Assembly: GCA_041402045.1 (NCBI GenBank)
Contig: JAWKSZ010000003.1
Span: 62,001-126,000 of the forward strand
DNA: 64,000 bases
Reading direction: 5' to 3'
Origin: JAGQRJ01 sp041402045
GTDB taxonomy: Bacteria > Planctomycetota > J058
Shown: piece by piece, positions 27,101-36,372 of the stretch
Position numbering within the stretch: position 1 is the stretch's first letter
Layout: each line of letters begins with the position of its first letter
The notes under the pieces: model-generated
Seen by the model: only the letters and a program-made list of their open reading frames with translations
Told to the model about the DNA's origin: nothing
The model's database searches: none
Position numbers and translations under genes: made by a program

Positions 27101-28594
27101 GGGCCGGCGGAAGGTGCGCAGGAACGCCCACACCTGCTGGGCGTCGGCGACCCGCACGGTGTGCCCGCCCGTGAACTCGTTGAGCTCCACCGGGTGGCCC
27201 GCGCTCGCCAGGCGCCCGCGGTCGGTGCGTCCGGCCTGGACCGGGACCACGGCGTCCTGGGTCCCGTGCTGGATCACGACGGGGAGCGCGCGCTGGACGC
27301 CGCTCGGGAACACGCCCTGCGCGATCGCGAGGTCCAGCGAGCCGGCGTTGATCCCGAGGCCCGCGAAGCTGTTGGCGTTGGCGAGCACGACCACGTAGCC
27401 GAAGTGGGCTCCGGCGGAGAAGCCGTGGTAGTAGACGCGCTGGGTGTCGACGTTGAACGCGCCCTGCACGTCCTGCAGGATCGCCTGGAGCCCGAGCACG
27501 TCGTAGTTGAAGTTGAACCCGCCGTTGCGGTCGTGGTCGCGGAAGTCGATCACCGCCACGGTCTCGGCGTCCGCCAGGGCGCGCCAGGGCTGGAGCCCCA
27601 TGTTGGCGGCGACGACCAGAGGGATCGGGGTCTGGGGGTCGTAGCTCGCGGGGACGTAGACGTCGTAGTCGAGCTGGAGCGCGGGGAGGCCAGCCTGCGC
27701 GGTCGTGGTCACGGTGCGCGTGCGCAGCCCAGGCTGGCCGCCGCTGCCGCCGCTCCCCGTCGTGGCGGGAGCGGCGGGGAGGGGCCGGGCCAGCGCCCAC
27801 TCCAGGCCCGAGGGCGCGGCGAAGGCCGCCAGCAGCGCGGGGACGTCCCGGGCCAGGGCGAGCTCCTCGGCGCGGACCTCGTGGCCTGCCCCCGTGAGGA
27901 AGCTGGCCGCCGAGCGGGTGCCGGCCAGCGCCGGGTCCTGGGTGCCGACCGCGAGCTGCGCCGGAGCCTGCCGCGCGGGGGGAGCCCCGGCGTAGGGGCC
28001 GGGCCAGCTCCCGGCCAGCAGGGTCAGGCTGGCGAGGGGGCGCTCCCAGCCCGCGACCCCGAGGGCCGTGGCCCCGTCGCCGACGCCCAGGGCGTGCACC
28101 TGGCGCGGGTCCACCGTGTAGCCCGGGAGGGCGAGGGCCAGGTCGACGACCGCGGTGAGCTCCGCGGCGGTGGCGGCAAGCTCGGCGGCGGGGGTCGCGC
28201 TCCCGTGGTCCGCCCAAGAGACGGGGCTCAGGGTCTCCGGGGCCAGGACCAGGACGCTCTGGGCGTCGGCGTCGGCCAGCCAGCCACCCTGCTCGAGGGC
28301 GTCGAGGACCCCGTCGGGCGTCGAGCCCCGGTCGTGGAGCGCGAGCAGGACCGGCGCGGGAGCGCCCGCCTGCACGCCGGGCGGCACGTAGAGCACGTAG
28401 GGGCGACCGCCGACCACGCCCGCGTCCCGCCGACCCGAGGCGATCGGGGCGGTCGAGGAGCCGGAGGTCGAGGTCGCGCTGGACTGGATCGGCGCGGCGG
28501 TCGTCGAGCTGCCGCCCCCCGAGCTGCCACCGCAGCCCAGGAGCGCACACACCGCCAGGAGCCCTACGGGCCCGGCGAACGTCGGTCGTTTCAT
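27098..28594 (-). CDS. Lipoprotein with two alpha/beta-hydrolase (LpqC/depolymerase-like) domains
   Basis: 498 aa. A lipoprotein signal (LLAVCALLGCGG) is followed by a Ser/Thr/Gly-rich linker. The first domain (about 60-270) looks like an esterase fold but has lost its catalytic serine (ALGVGDGATALG). The second (about 290-498) is intact: nucleophile elbow YYHGFSAGAHFGYV, acid in VVIQHGTQDAVVP, and His in FTGGHTVRV, as in PHB-depolymerase/LpqC-type esterases. Its stop codon lies in the repeat element. Start at MKRPTF. Confidence 0.7.
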   Translation of the reverse strand: MKRPTFAGPVGLLAVCALLGCGGSSGGGSSTTAAPIQSSATSTSGSSTAPIASGRRDAGVVGGRPYVLYVPPGVQAGAPAPVLLALHDRGSTPDGVLDALEQGGWLADADAQSVLVLAPETLSPVSWADHGSATPAAELAATAAELTAVVDLALALPGYTVDPRQVHALGVGDGATALGVAGWERPLASLTLLAGSWPGPYAGAPPARQAPAQLAVGTQDPALAGTRSAASFLTGAGHEVRAEELALARDVPALLAAFAAPSGLEWALARPLPAAPATTGSGGSGGQPGLRTRTVTTTAQAGLPALQLDYDVYVPASYDPQTPIPLVVAANMGLQPWRALADAETVAVIDFRDHDRNGGFNFNYDVLGLQAILQDVQGAFNVDTQRVYYHGFSAGAHFGYVVVLANANSFAGLGINAGSLDLAIAQGVFPSGVQRALPVVIQHGTQDAVVPVQAGRTDRGRLASAGHPVELNEFTGGHTVRVADAQQVWAFLRTFRRP

Positions 28595-28902
28595 GCCGGT
28601 TCTCTCTCTTCTCTCGCCTCCCCTCCGTGCACCTCCGGTTCCGAGGCGTGTCGCGGCCGGGTAATTCCCCCAAGCGACGGAGAGGGAACGGGTTGGGTCT
28701 CTGCGGCGAGCGACGCGGGCTGCGCGCAGGAGGGCTGGCCTCCGGGACCGTCCCCCGGGTCCCGGGTGCGGCTCATGCCGTGGGACGCGCGCGGGGGAAT
28801 CCGTTCGCGCGCGGTCACGCTTCGGCGTCGCGCGGCCCAGGGCGAACTTTGGGTGCAGGCGTCGCAGACCCACCCCACTAGAATTGCGGGCGAGGAGGCG
28901 CC
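28595..28902. other. 308-bp divergent intergenic region
   Basis: Between the esterase lipoprotein and the cysteine synthase genes. TAGAAT at 28880-28885 and SD GAGGAGG lie before the cysK-like start. The rest contains only short GC-rich inverted repeats; no gene is apparent. Confidence 0.5.
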
Positions 28903-30261
28903 ATGACGAACCTCGAGACCCGGGTCTACGACAGCATTCTGGACATGCTCTCGAGCGCGGAGAACCCCACGCCCTTGCTCCGCCTGAACCGCGTCGTGCC
29001 GTTCACGCAGGCCAAGGTCTACGCCAAGCTCGAGTGGTACAACCCCTTCGGCTCGGTGAAGGACCGCGTCGCGGCGAACATGATCCGCGACGGCGTCGAG
29101 CGCGGGACGATTGGGCCCGAGCAGGAGCTGGTCGAGCCCACGAGCGGGAACACTGGCATGGGGCTGGCCATGCTGGCCAACGCCCGGGGCTACCACCTGA
29201 CCACCCCGCTCTCGAAGGCGATCCCCGCGGAGAAGCGGGTGATGCTCAAGGTGTTCGGGGCCAACGTCGAGGAGCTGGAGGACACCCTCTGCCCCGCGCC
29301 CGGCGCCCCCGAGGGCGCGATCGCCCGCGCCATGCACCTCGGTTCCACACCCGGCTGGCACATGCTCAACCAGTATCAGAACGAGGCCAACCTCGAGGCC
29401 CACGTGCGGGCCACGGGGCCCGAGATCTGGCGCCAGACCGAGGGCAAGATCACGCACTTCGTGGCGGGCCTCGGCACCTGCGGCACGATCACGGGCAACG
29501 GGCGCTTCCTCAAGGCGAAGCACCCGGGGGTGCAGGTGATCGCCGTGCACCCCGAGCCGGGGCACGACATTCCCGGCGTGCGCTCCCTGCCCCAGCTCAA
29601 GCAGACCAAGCTGTTCCACCCCGAGGAATACGATCAGCTCGTCGAGGTCACGAACCGCGAGGCGTTCGACATGTGCCTGCGCCTGATCCGCGAGGAGAGC
29701 CTGATCGCGGGGCCGAGCTCGGGCATGGCCCTCGTCGGCGCGCTCAAGGTGATCGAGGACGACCCCGACGCGGTGGTCGTGGTGATCTTCCCCGACAACG
29801 CGTTCAAGTACGCCTCCTCCTTCGAGAAGCACTTCCCGGAGCTGCAGGTCGCGCACCCGGAGGTGCGCAGCGGGCCGAGCGATCAGGAGGCCATGCTCGC
29901 CGGCCTGATCGAGAACTCGCGCAACCCGCGCAACACCCTCGAGGTCGACGACCTCGAGCAGCACCTCGCCTCCGCGGAGGCCGCGCCCTACCTGCTCGAC
30001 GTGCGGGCGCCCGAGGTCTACGCCAAGCAGCACGTGGCGGGCGCGGTGAACATTCCGGTGGACGAGATCAGCCGGCGTCGAGGCGAGCTCCCCCAGGAGC
30101 ACGAGCGCCCGATCGTGACGGTCTGCAACCGCGGCAACCTCTCGATCAACGGCATGCTCGTGCTGCAATCCCTGGGCTACAAGAACGTGCGCAGCCTCAA
30201 CGGCGGGACGATCGCCTGGGCCGAGCGCGGGCTGCCCACCGCCGAGGGCGCTCAGGGCTGA
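28903..30261 (+). CDS. Cysteine synthase-rhodanese fusion protein
   Basis: 452 aa. Residues 1 to about 330 form a PLP fold II cysteine synthase/CBS-like enzyme: lysine in NPFGSVKDR, TSGNTGMG substrate loop, GLGTCGTITG phosphate loop and AGPSSG near the C-end. Residues about 350-445 form a rhodanese domain with active-site Cys in VTVCNRGNLS. Cysteine synthase joins sulfide (or a persulfide) to O-acetylserine. The rhodanese may hand sulfur to it or take it away. Upstream of, and probably complementing, the cysDNC operon. Confidence 0.85.
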   Translation: MTNLETRVYDSILDMLSSAENPTPLLRLNRVVPFTQAKVYAKLEWYNPFGSVKDRVAANMIRDGVERGTIGPEQELVEPTSGNTGMGLAMLANARGYHLTTPLSKAIPAEKRVMLKVFGANVEELEDTLCPAPGAPEGAIARAMHLGSTPGWHMLNQYQNEANLEAHVRATGPEIWRQTEGKITHFVAGLGTCGTITGNGRFLKAKHPGVQVIAVHPEPGHDIPGVRSLPQLKQTKLFHPEEYDQLVEVTNREAFDMCLRLIREESLIAGPSSGMALVGALKVIEDDPDAVVVVIFPDNAFKYASSFEKHFPELQVAHPEVRSGPSDQEAMLAGLIENSRNPRNTLEVDDLEQHLASAEAAPYLLDVRAPEVYAKQHVAGAVNIPVDEISRRRGELPQEHERPIVTVCNRGNLSINGMLVLQSLGYKNVRSLNGGTIAWAERGLPTAEGAQG

Positions 30262-30264
30262 GCC

Positions 30265-31038
30265 TCAGAGCCAGGCGAAGAACAGGCTCAGCAGGCGGAT
30301 CAGCGGGTAGGCGAACCACACCACGAAGCCCCACAGGGCGATGCTCTGGAGCGGGTTCACTCCGTTCGGGTCGCTGCGCTCGGCGGGGGAGTAGCGGTCG
30401 TCGAACACCTGCCCCGTGCGCGGCACGAAGAGGGTCGCGAGCACGATCGCGGGCAGGATCGCGAGGTAGAGGTTCTCCGTGCGCATGCTGCTCGGGAATA
30501 CGAGCCAGGGCAGGGCGAGGAGGTAGACGGCCCAGCCCGCCGCGATCAGCCGCGCGCTGTTCTTGTAGTCCCAGATCCCCGAGCCCAGCCCGACGAACAC
30601 CGCGGCGTTGGCGGCGGTGCTCGCCGTCAGCCGCATGCCGCTCGAGCCGTTGCTCCAGAGCACGATCAGCATGGGCAGCGCGAGCACGATCGCGGCCAGG
30701 AAGCGCGTTTGCTGCGCCTCCACGAGCTTGACCGCGAGGGCGACCCCCAGGAACACGAAGGGGAGCAGGAGCGGGGCCTGGAACCCCGGGGCCGGGTCGT
30801 TGCCTGGGCTGAGGGCGCCGAGAAAGACCGCCAGCACGAGCTGGAGCAGCGCCAGGGCGTAGAACACGAGCGCCAGGCCCCGCACCTGAGACTCCGCGAC
30901 CGCGTCCGGGCCCAAGGTCCGCTGTGGCCCGCCGCTGAAGGTCTGCGAGGGGCGCTTGATCGGGCGCACCGGGGTCCAGGCGGGTTCCTGGGCGGCGGGG
31001 GGAGGGGTGGGATCGACGGGCGGGGTCGGGTCGTCCAT
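30265..31038 (-). CDS. Polytopic membrane protein, unknown function
   Basis: 257 aa. A proline-rich N-terminal tail (about 50 residues) precedes six or seven hydrophobic helices, ending at the C-terminus with a helix (LIRLLSLFFAWL). No family recognised. Start at MDDPTPP with GGAG upstream. Its stop is 3 bases from the cysteine synthase stop on the other strand. Confidence 0.6.
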   Translation of the reverse strand: MDDPTPPVDPTPPPAAQEPAWTPVRPIKRPSQTFSGGPQRTLGPDAVAESQVRGLALVFYALALLQLVLAVFLGALSPGNDPAPGFQAPLLLPFVFLGVALAVKLVEAQQTRFLAAIVLALPMLIVLWSNGSSGMRLTASTAANAAVFVGLGSGIWDYKNSARLIAAGWAVYLLALPWLVFPSSMRTENLYLAILPAIVLATLFVPRTGQVFDDRYSPAERSDPNGVNPLQSIALWGFVVWFAYPLIRLLSLFFAWL

Positions 31039-31257
31039 GGGGGAGGCTCCAGTCCGCAGTGGACCGGGCGCTCCCTGCGCGGGCAAGGGGATCGGCGGTC
31101 TAATCCGCTCCAGGGTTTGGAACCCTCCTGTTCGCGCTCGACTCGCGGTGGCTCAAAGGGGGCGGGCTGGGGCGCAAACGGGAAACCCGGCGTGTGGGAT
31201 TACAGGGGTTACCCACCGGCGAGGGGCTTGCGAACGGTGGGGCGGAAGGACTCGCTC

Positions 31258-31758
31258 ATGCTCTGCCGTGCGTTGCTCGCCCTCGCTCTGTGTGCCTCCG
31301 TCGCGGGGGCTCGAGACGGCCTGACGCCAGCCGCACGAGCGGTGGCGTTCCCCCTGCCGCCGGTCCCGATCCCGCTCCCGTGGCTGTTCGGCTCGGAGGC
31401 CGACGCGCCTCGCTTGAGCTCTCCGGAGCTGCCGTTCAAGCGCTACTCGACCTTGCGCGGGCTGCTGCGCGGGCTGGTGCTGAAGGAGATCCTGGACGAG
31501 CTGCAGCAGGCCGAGGACCCGGCGGCGACCCTGCGCAGGATCGAGGCGCGCCTCGCCCGGCGCGACGACCTGGCGCCCGAGCTGCGCGCGCTGCGGGCGG
31601 GGATCGAGGACGACGCCTTGCCCGACGCGATCCTGCAGGTCGCGATCGAGATCGGGAGCGCGGAGGAGTTCCCGGTGGTCACGACCACGGTGATCGGGAC
31701 CGCGGTGCGCGTGGACGGCGGGGCGACGGTCACGATCGTGCGGCCGCCTCGGGACTGA
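31258..31758 (+). CDS. Small secreted hypothetical protein
   Basis: 166 aa. It begins with a signal peptide (LCRALLALALCASVAGA), then an Arg/Leu-rich helical middle (about 60-130) and a short beta-like end. No family recognised. The start lies after GGAAGGACTCGCTC, a weak SD. Its stop is 3 bases before the cysC stop, so the two converge. Confidence 0.5.
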   Translation: MLCRALLALALCASVAGARDGLTPAARAVAFPLPPVPIPLPWLFGSEADAPRLSSPELPFKRYSTLRGLLRGLVLKEILDELQQAEDPAATLRRIEARLARRDDLAPELRALRAGIEDDALPDAILQVAIEIGSAEEFPVVTTTVIGTAVRVDGGATVTIVRPPRD

Positions 31759-31761
31759 GGC

Positions 31762-32361
31762 TCAGTCCTCCAGCGTGATCCGCGGCTCGAGCAGGCGCAG
31801 GACCGCGGCGGCGCAGCGCAGCACGTCGAGCTCGCCGGTGTCGAGGCGCAGCTCGGGGGCGTCGGGGGCCTCGTAGGGCGCCGAGACCCCGGTGAAGTCC
31901 TGGAGCTCGCCGCGGGCGGCCTTCCGGTAGAGGCCCTTGGGGTCGCGGGCCTGGCAGGTCTCGAGGGACGTCGCGAGGTGCACCTCGAGGAAGCGCTCGG
32001 GGCCGATCACCTGGCGCGCCGCCTCGCGCGCGGCCGCCAGCGGCGAAATGAAGGCCACGATCGCGATCAGCCCGGCGTCGTTCATGAGCCGGGCCACGTG
32101 GCTCACGCGGCGCAGGTTCTCGGCGCGCTCGGCGGCGGAGAAGCCCAGGTCCTGGTTCAGCCCCTGGCGCACGTTGTCGCCGTCGAGGACCGTGACCGCG
32201 CGGCCTTCGCTCAGGAGGTGCTGCTCGAGCACCCGGGCCAGGGTCGACTTGCCCGAGCCCGAGAGCCCGGTCAGCCACACCGTCGCTGGGCGCTGGTTCA
32301 GGACCCGCTCGCGCTGGGCCGCGTTGGCGTAGGCCTCGGAGGTCAGGGTGCGCTCGTTCAC
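31762..32361 (-). CDS. cysC: Adenylylsulfate kinase (APS kinase)
   Basis: 199 aa. Walker A GLSGSGKST, VLDGDNVRQGLNQDLGFS, and ISPLAAAREAAR are classical APS kinase motifs; it phosphorylates APS to PAPS. The GTG start overlaps the cysN stop (GTGA). Because the APS kinase-like domain of the CysN next to it has lost its P-loop, this gene should supply the activity. Confidence 0.92.
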   Translation of the reverse strand: MNERTLTSEAYANAAQRERVLNQRPATVWLTGLSGSGKSTLARVLEQHLLSEGRAVTVLDGDNVRQGLNQDLGFSAAERAENLRRVSHVARLMNDAGLIAIVAFISPLAAAREAARQVIGPERFLEVHLATSLETCQARDPKGLYRKAARGELQDFTGVSAPYEAPDAPELRLDTGELDVLRCAAAVLRLLEPRITLED

Positions 32362-34310
32362 CGGGGAGCCTCCAGGGCGCCGAGGGCTTCGAGGTGGGCC
32401 AGGACCTGGCGGGCGCAGGCCTCGATCCCGTCCCGATCGGGGCGCAGCACGAGGTCCGGGTCCTCGGGGCGCTGGTAGTCGGCGTTGACCCCGGGGACGT
32501 TGGTCAGCTCCCCGCTCTGGGCGCGGGCGTAGACCTGACGCTCGTCCCGGGCTTCGCACCAGGCTCGCGGGCTGGCCACGTGCACGAGCACGAAGCGCTC
32601 GGGGCCCACCAGGCCCCGCGCGACCTCGCGCACCTGGCGGGTGGGGGACACGAAGCAGCAGATCGCGAACAGCCCGGCCTGGTTCACCATGTGCGCCACC
32701 GCGCCCACGCGGCGCAGGTGCTCGAAGGTGTCCGCGGGGTTGAAGCTCAGCCCGTGGCTCAACGTCTCGCGCACCACGCGCCCGTCGAGCACGTAGGCGT
32801 GCTTGCCGCGGGCGAGGAGCAGGCGGTCCAGCGCGTCGCCGACCTCGGTCAGCCCGCTGGCGGGGAGCCCGGTCAGCCACACGGTGCGCGGGTCCTGTCC
32901 CAGGGCCAGGGCCTTGGCCTCGAGCTCGACCGCGCCCCGGGCCTCCTGCAGCTCGTCGCCGTGGGCGCTCGTCTCGGCGGTCGCGGCCACGGTCGGGAGC
33001 ACCACCGGGAGCACCTCGGTCGGCGCGCGCTGGATCAGCATGCCCGCGCCCACGGTGGCGTGGGTCAGCGGGTCGATCAGGATCAGCCCCCCGCTGGCGC
33101 GGTTGCGCGCGTAGGGGTCGTGGAACAGCGGGCGCGTGGTCGAGAGCACGACGCGCCCGATCCCGTTCAGCCCCAGCTCGGCGCACGCGGGCTGGCGACT
33201 GAGGGTGGTCACGTCGACCTCGTAGCGCAGGTCCTCGGCCCGGGCGCTGAGCTCCTGGGTCCCGCACTTGAGCACGAGCTCGGCGCCCGGACGCAGCGGC
33301 GCCTCGGCCATCCACACCAGCATGCACTCGAACACCCGCCCCACGAGGGGCTGGTTCTGCGGGTGCACGAGCAGGTCGCCGCGGCTGACGTCGATCTCGT
33401 CCTCGAGCACGAGGGTCACCGCCTGGGGCGGGAAGGCGTGCTCGAGGTCGCCGTCGTAGGTCACGATCCGCGCCACCCGCGAGGTCTTGCGCGAGGGCAG
33501 GGCCAGGATCGGGTCCCCGACCCGCACGACCCCGGACTGGACCTTGCCCATGAACCCGCGGAAGTCCTGGGTGGGGCGGCTCACGAGCTGCACCGGGAAG
33601 CGGAAGTCGATCAGGTTCCGGTCGCCGTCGACGTGGACCTCCTCCAGCAGGCTCAGGAGCGGCGGGCCCTCGTACCAGGGCATGGCCGGGCTGCGGGCGG
33701 TGACGTTGTCGCCCTTGAGCGCCGAGAGCGGGACGAAGCGCAGGTCGGGGATCTGCATGCGCCCGGCGAAGGCGAGGAAGTCCCGGCGGATCGCCTGGAA
33801 CACGGCCTCGTCGTAGCCCACCAGGTCCATTTTGTTCACGCACACCACGGTGTGCTGGATCCCGAGCAGGCTGCTAATGAACGCGTGGCGCTTGGACTGG
33901 GGCAGGATCCCCTTGCGGGCGTCGACGAGCACCAGCGAGAGGTTGGCGGTCGAGGCGCCGGTGGCCATGTTCCGCGTGTACTGCTCGTGGCCTGGGGTGT
34001 CGGCGATGATGAACTTGCGCTTGGCGGTCTCGAAGTAGCGGTAGGCCACGTCGATCGTGATCCCTTGCTCGCGCTCGGCCTTGAGCCCGTCGGTGAGCAG
34101 GGCGAAGTCGATCGTCTCCCCGGCCGCCGCGACCGAGGCGTTGGTCGTGTTGCGGGCGGCCTCGGCCACGTGGTCCGAGTAGACGCTGCGGGTCTCGTAG
34201 AGCAGGCGCCCGATCAGGGTCGACTTGCCATCGTCGACGCTGCCCGCGGTGGAGAAGCGCAGGAGGCTCTTGGTCTCGGCGGCGGCGAGGAGCTGCTCGG
34301 CGGCGGTCAA
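32358..34310 (-). CDS. cysN: Sulfate adenylyltransferase large subunit fused to a dead APS kinase domain
   Basis: 650 aa. The GTPase part is complete: GSVDDGKSTLIGR, the DTPGHEQY switch II and NKMDLV, followed by translation-factor-like domains. From about residue 470 there is a second domain clearly homologous to APS kinase, but its P-loop reads GLPASGLTE in place of GLSGSGKST and it lacks the lysine, so it should be inactive. Start is TTG at 34310, overlapping the cysD stop (TTGA), with GGGAGGG upstream. Confidence 0.9.
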   Translation of the reverse strand: MTAAEQLLAAAETKSLLRFSTAGSVDDGKSTLIGRLLYETRSVYSDHVAEAARNTTNASVAAAGETIDFALLTDGLKAEREQGITIDVAYRYFETAKRKFIIADTPGHEQYTRNMATGASTANLSLVLVDARKGILPQSKRHAFISSLLGIQHTVVCVNKMDLVGYDEAVFQAIRRDFLAFAGRMQIPDLRFVPLSALKGDNVTARSPAMPWYEGPPLLSLLEEVHVDGDRNLIDFRFPVQLVSRPTQDFRGFMGKVQSGVVRVGDPILALPSRKTSRVARIVTYDGDLEHAFPPQAVTLVLEDEIDVSRGDLLVHPQNQPLVGRVFECMLVWMAEAPLRPGAELVLKCGTQELSARAEDLRYEVDVTTLSRQPACAELGLNGIGRVVLSTTRPLFHDPYARNRASGGLILIDPLTHATVGAGMLIQRAPTEVLPVVLPTVAATAETSAHGDELQEARGAVELEAKALALGQDPRTVWLTGLPASGLTEVGDALDRLLLARGKHAYVLDGRVVRETLSHGLSFNPADTFEHLRRVGAVAHMVNQAGLFAICCFVSPTRQVREVARGLVGPERFVLVHVASPRAWCEARDERQVYARAQSGELTNVPGVNADYQRPEDPDLVLRPDRDGIEACARQVLAHLEALGALEAPR

Positions 34311-35209
34311 AAGTAGCCCTCCCGCTTCTTGAGCTCCATGGAGCCGTCGCGGTCGTGGTCGATCACGCGGGTCGCGCGCTCCGAGGTGGTCTCCTCGAGC
34401 AGCTCCTCCAGGATCTTGGGCACCGTGTCGGCGTCGGAGCGCACGGCCCCGGTGCAGGGGGTGCAGCCCAGGGAGCGGAAGCGGCAGCGCACGGTCTGGA
34501 CCACGTCGCCGGGCTGGCTGGGGAGCCGGTCGTCGACCGGGATCAGCTGCTCGCCGCGGACCACGACCTGGCGGTCGGCGGCGAAGTAGAGGGGGACGAC
34601 CGGGATCTCCTCGACGTGAATGTAGTGCCACACGTCGACCTCGGTCCAGTTGCTGAGGGGGAACACCCGGATCGACTCGCCGGGGTTCACTCGGCCGTTG
34701 TAGAGGTCCCACAGCTCGGGGCGCTGGTTCTTGGGGTCCCACTGCCCGGCGCGGTCGCGGAAGCTGAACACGCGCTCCTTGGCCCGGGAGCGCTCCTCGT
34801 CGCGGCGGGCCCCGCCGAAGGCCGCGTCGTAGCCCCCGGCAGCCAGGCCCTCGAGCAGGCCCTTGGTCTTCCAGATCGAGCAGCACGTCGCGGTGCCGAA
34901 GTCGAAGGGGTTCATGCCCAGGCGGCGGCCGTCCCGCTGGGTGGCCACGATCAGCTCGGCGCCCAGGGCCTGCGCCATGCGATCGCGGAAGGCGTACATC
35001 GCCTCGAACTTGAACGTCGTGTCGACGTGCAGGAGCGGGAAGGGGAGCTTGCCGGGATAGAACGCCTTCTGCGCCAGGCGCAGCATGCACGACGAGTCCT
35101 TGCCCACCGAATACAGCATGACCGGCCGCTCGCAGCTCGCGACGACCTCGCGCATGACGTGGATCGCCTCGGCCTCGAGCTCGCGGAGGTAGGAGAGTCG
35201 ATAGCTCAT
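34307..35209 (-). CDS. cysD: Sulfate adenylyltransferase subunit 2
   Basis: 300 aa. The PP-loop motif VMLYSVGKDSSCMLRLAQKA and RRDEERSRAKERVFSFRD are typical of CysD, the ATP-pyrophosphatase subunit that forms APS from sulfate and ATP. First gene of a cysD-cysN-cysC operon with 4-base overlaps. TAGACT ends 6 bases before the ATG and no SD is present, so the mRNA may be leaderless. Confidence 0.95.
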   Translation of the reverse strand: MSYRLSYLRELEAEAIHVMREVVASCERPVMLYSVGKDSSCMLRLAQKAFYPGKLPFPLLHVDTTFKFEAMYAFRDRMAQALGAELIVATQRDGRRLGMNPFDFGTATCCSIWKTKGLLEGLAAGGYDAAFGGARRDEERSRAKERVFSFRDRAGQWDPKNQRPELWDLYNGRVNPGESIRVFPLSNWTEVDVWHYIHVEEIPVVPLYFAADRQVVVRGEQLIPVDDRLPSQPGDVVQTVRCRFRSLGCTPCTGAVRSDADTVPKILEELLEETTSERATRVIDHDRDGSMELKKREGYF

Positions 35210-35215
35210 GGGCGG

Positions 35216-35221
35216 AGTCTA
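35216..35221 (-). promoter_or_regulatory. Putative -10 TAGACT for cysD
   Basis: TAGACT (minus strand) with CCGCCC between it and the ATG and no SD; suggests transcription starting at or next to the start codon. Confidence 0.5.
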
Positions 35222-35272
35222 CGGCGGGGCGTGGGAGCGAGGAGCGCGGAGGTCCGGGGCTTCACCCGAGCT

Positions 35273-36370
35273 TCACGCGCGCGCCAACGGCAGCGGCGCG
35301 CCGGCGTCGAGGACCGCCCAGGCCTGGTCCACCACCGTCCGCAGCTTGCCCAAGCAGGTCTCCTGCCACGCGGGGTCCTCGGGGGCGAAGGCGGCGCGCA
35401 TGCGGGCCTTGGCGCGTTGGGTGGCCGGGCTCGTGGGCACGCCCCAGTGGTGCGCGCGGTTCTCGAGGTGCAGGGCCTCGATCACCTGCAGCGGACTCAC
35501 GGTGCCGAACTCGGCGGTGAGGAACAGGTAGGCGACCTGCGGCATGACGTCCTCGCACCAGGGGCCGAGGCCGCCGCGCACGGGGTAGGCCGTGCCCCCC
35601 GCGTCCCAGGCCTCGACCTTGTGGGCGAAGGCGGGGCCGTAGCGCGCGACGCGCGGGTCCGCGGGGCCGCAGTCGAGGAGCAGCGCGTAGTCGCCGCGCT
35701 CGCCGAGGCCGGTGTGCACGTCGAGGTGCACCACCCGCGCGGCGCCCTTCAGCAAGCGCGGGAGCTCGCCGCGGAGCAGGGTGTGGGTCGGGGCCGGGCG
35801 CTGGCCCCCGAAGAACAGGCCCCGGGGGTGCTCGTACTGCCCTCCGGCGACCGCGGCCTTGAGGGTCGCGAACTCCGCGCGCGATCGGAGCGCGCGGGCC
35901 ATGAACGCGCTGGAGGCGGTGGGGCCGGCGCCGCGGGTTCAGGAGCTCGTGGACCAGCTCGTAGCCCGGAGGCGCGCCTCGTAGCGCCTGCCGGGCAGGA
36001 GGAAGTTGCGGTTGAGGTCGACGTTGTGCTGGTCGAAGGCCGATCCCAGGCGCATGGCCGTAGGGCTCCAGCGCGTGCAGCAGCAGCAGCAACCCTCGTC
36101 CCCGCAGGAGCTCGGCGCGGACCTGAGGAGCGGCTCTGCAGCGCCGAGCCGAGGTAGCCCTCGACCCCATGCAAGCTTCTCCCGAGCTGATCACACGCGC
36201 TCGGCGTCGGGGTCGCCGAGCTGGGCCACGTCGACGGCCAGGACCTCCTGCTCCGGGCCGCGCAGGGCCAGGGGGTGGCTCTCCACCCGCGCGCCGGCGG
36301 CGGAGGCCGCGGCGAGGAAGCGCGCGCGGGCGCGGGCGTAGGTGGGCGAGAAGCTCTCGGCGAAGGACAT
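35273..36370 (-). CDS. DUF2817/M14-like zinc peptidase, broken by several indels
   Basis: Translating pieces of three frames gives a DUF2817 protein of about 360 aa: an N-end starting MSFAESFSPTYARARARF at 36370, then SSG..HGVEGYLGSALQ, LLLLHALEPYG, FDQHNVDLNRNFLLPG, PPGYELVHELLNP and the intact C-part from MARALRSRAEF (35902) with VVHLDVHTGLG and LFLTAEFG. At least five frame changes occur in 35930-36195, most fixed by one base. The start is 3 bases after the peptide deformylase stop. I cannot tell decay from sequencing error; the other interrupted genes in this window favour error. Confidence 0.55.
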
Positions 36371-36372
36371 GC

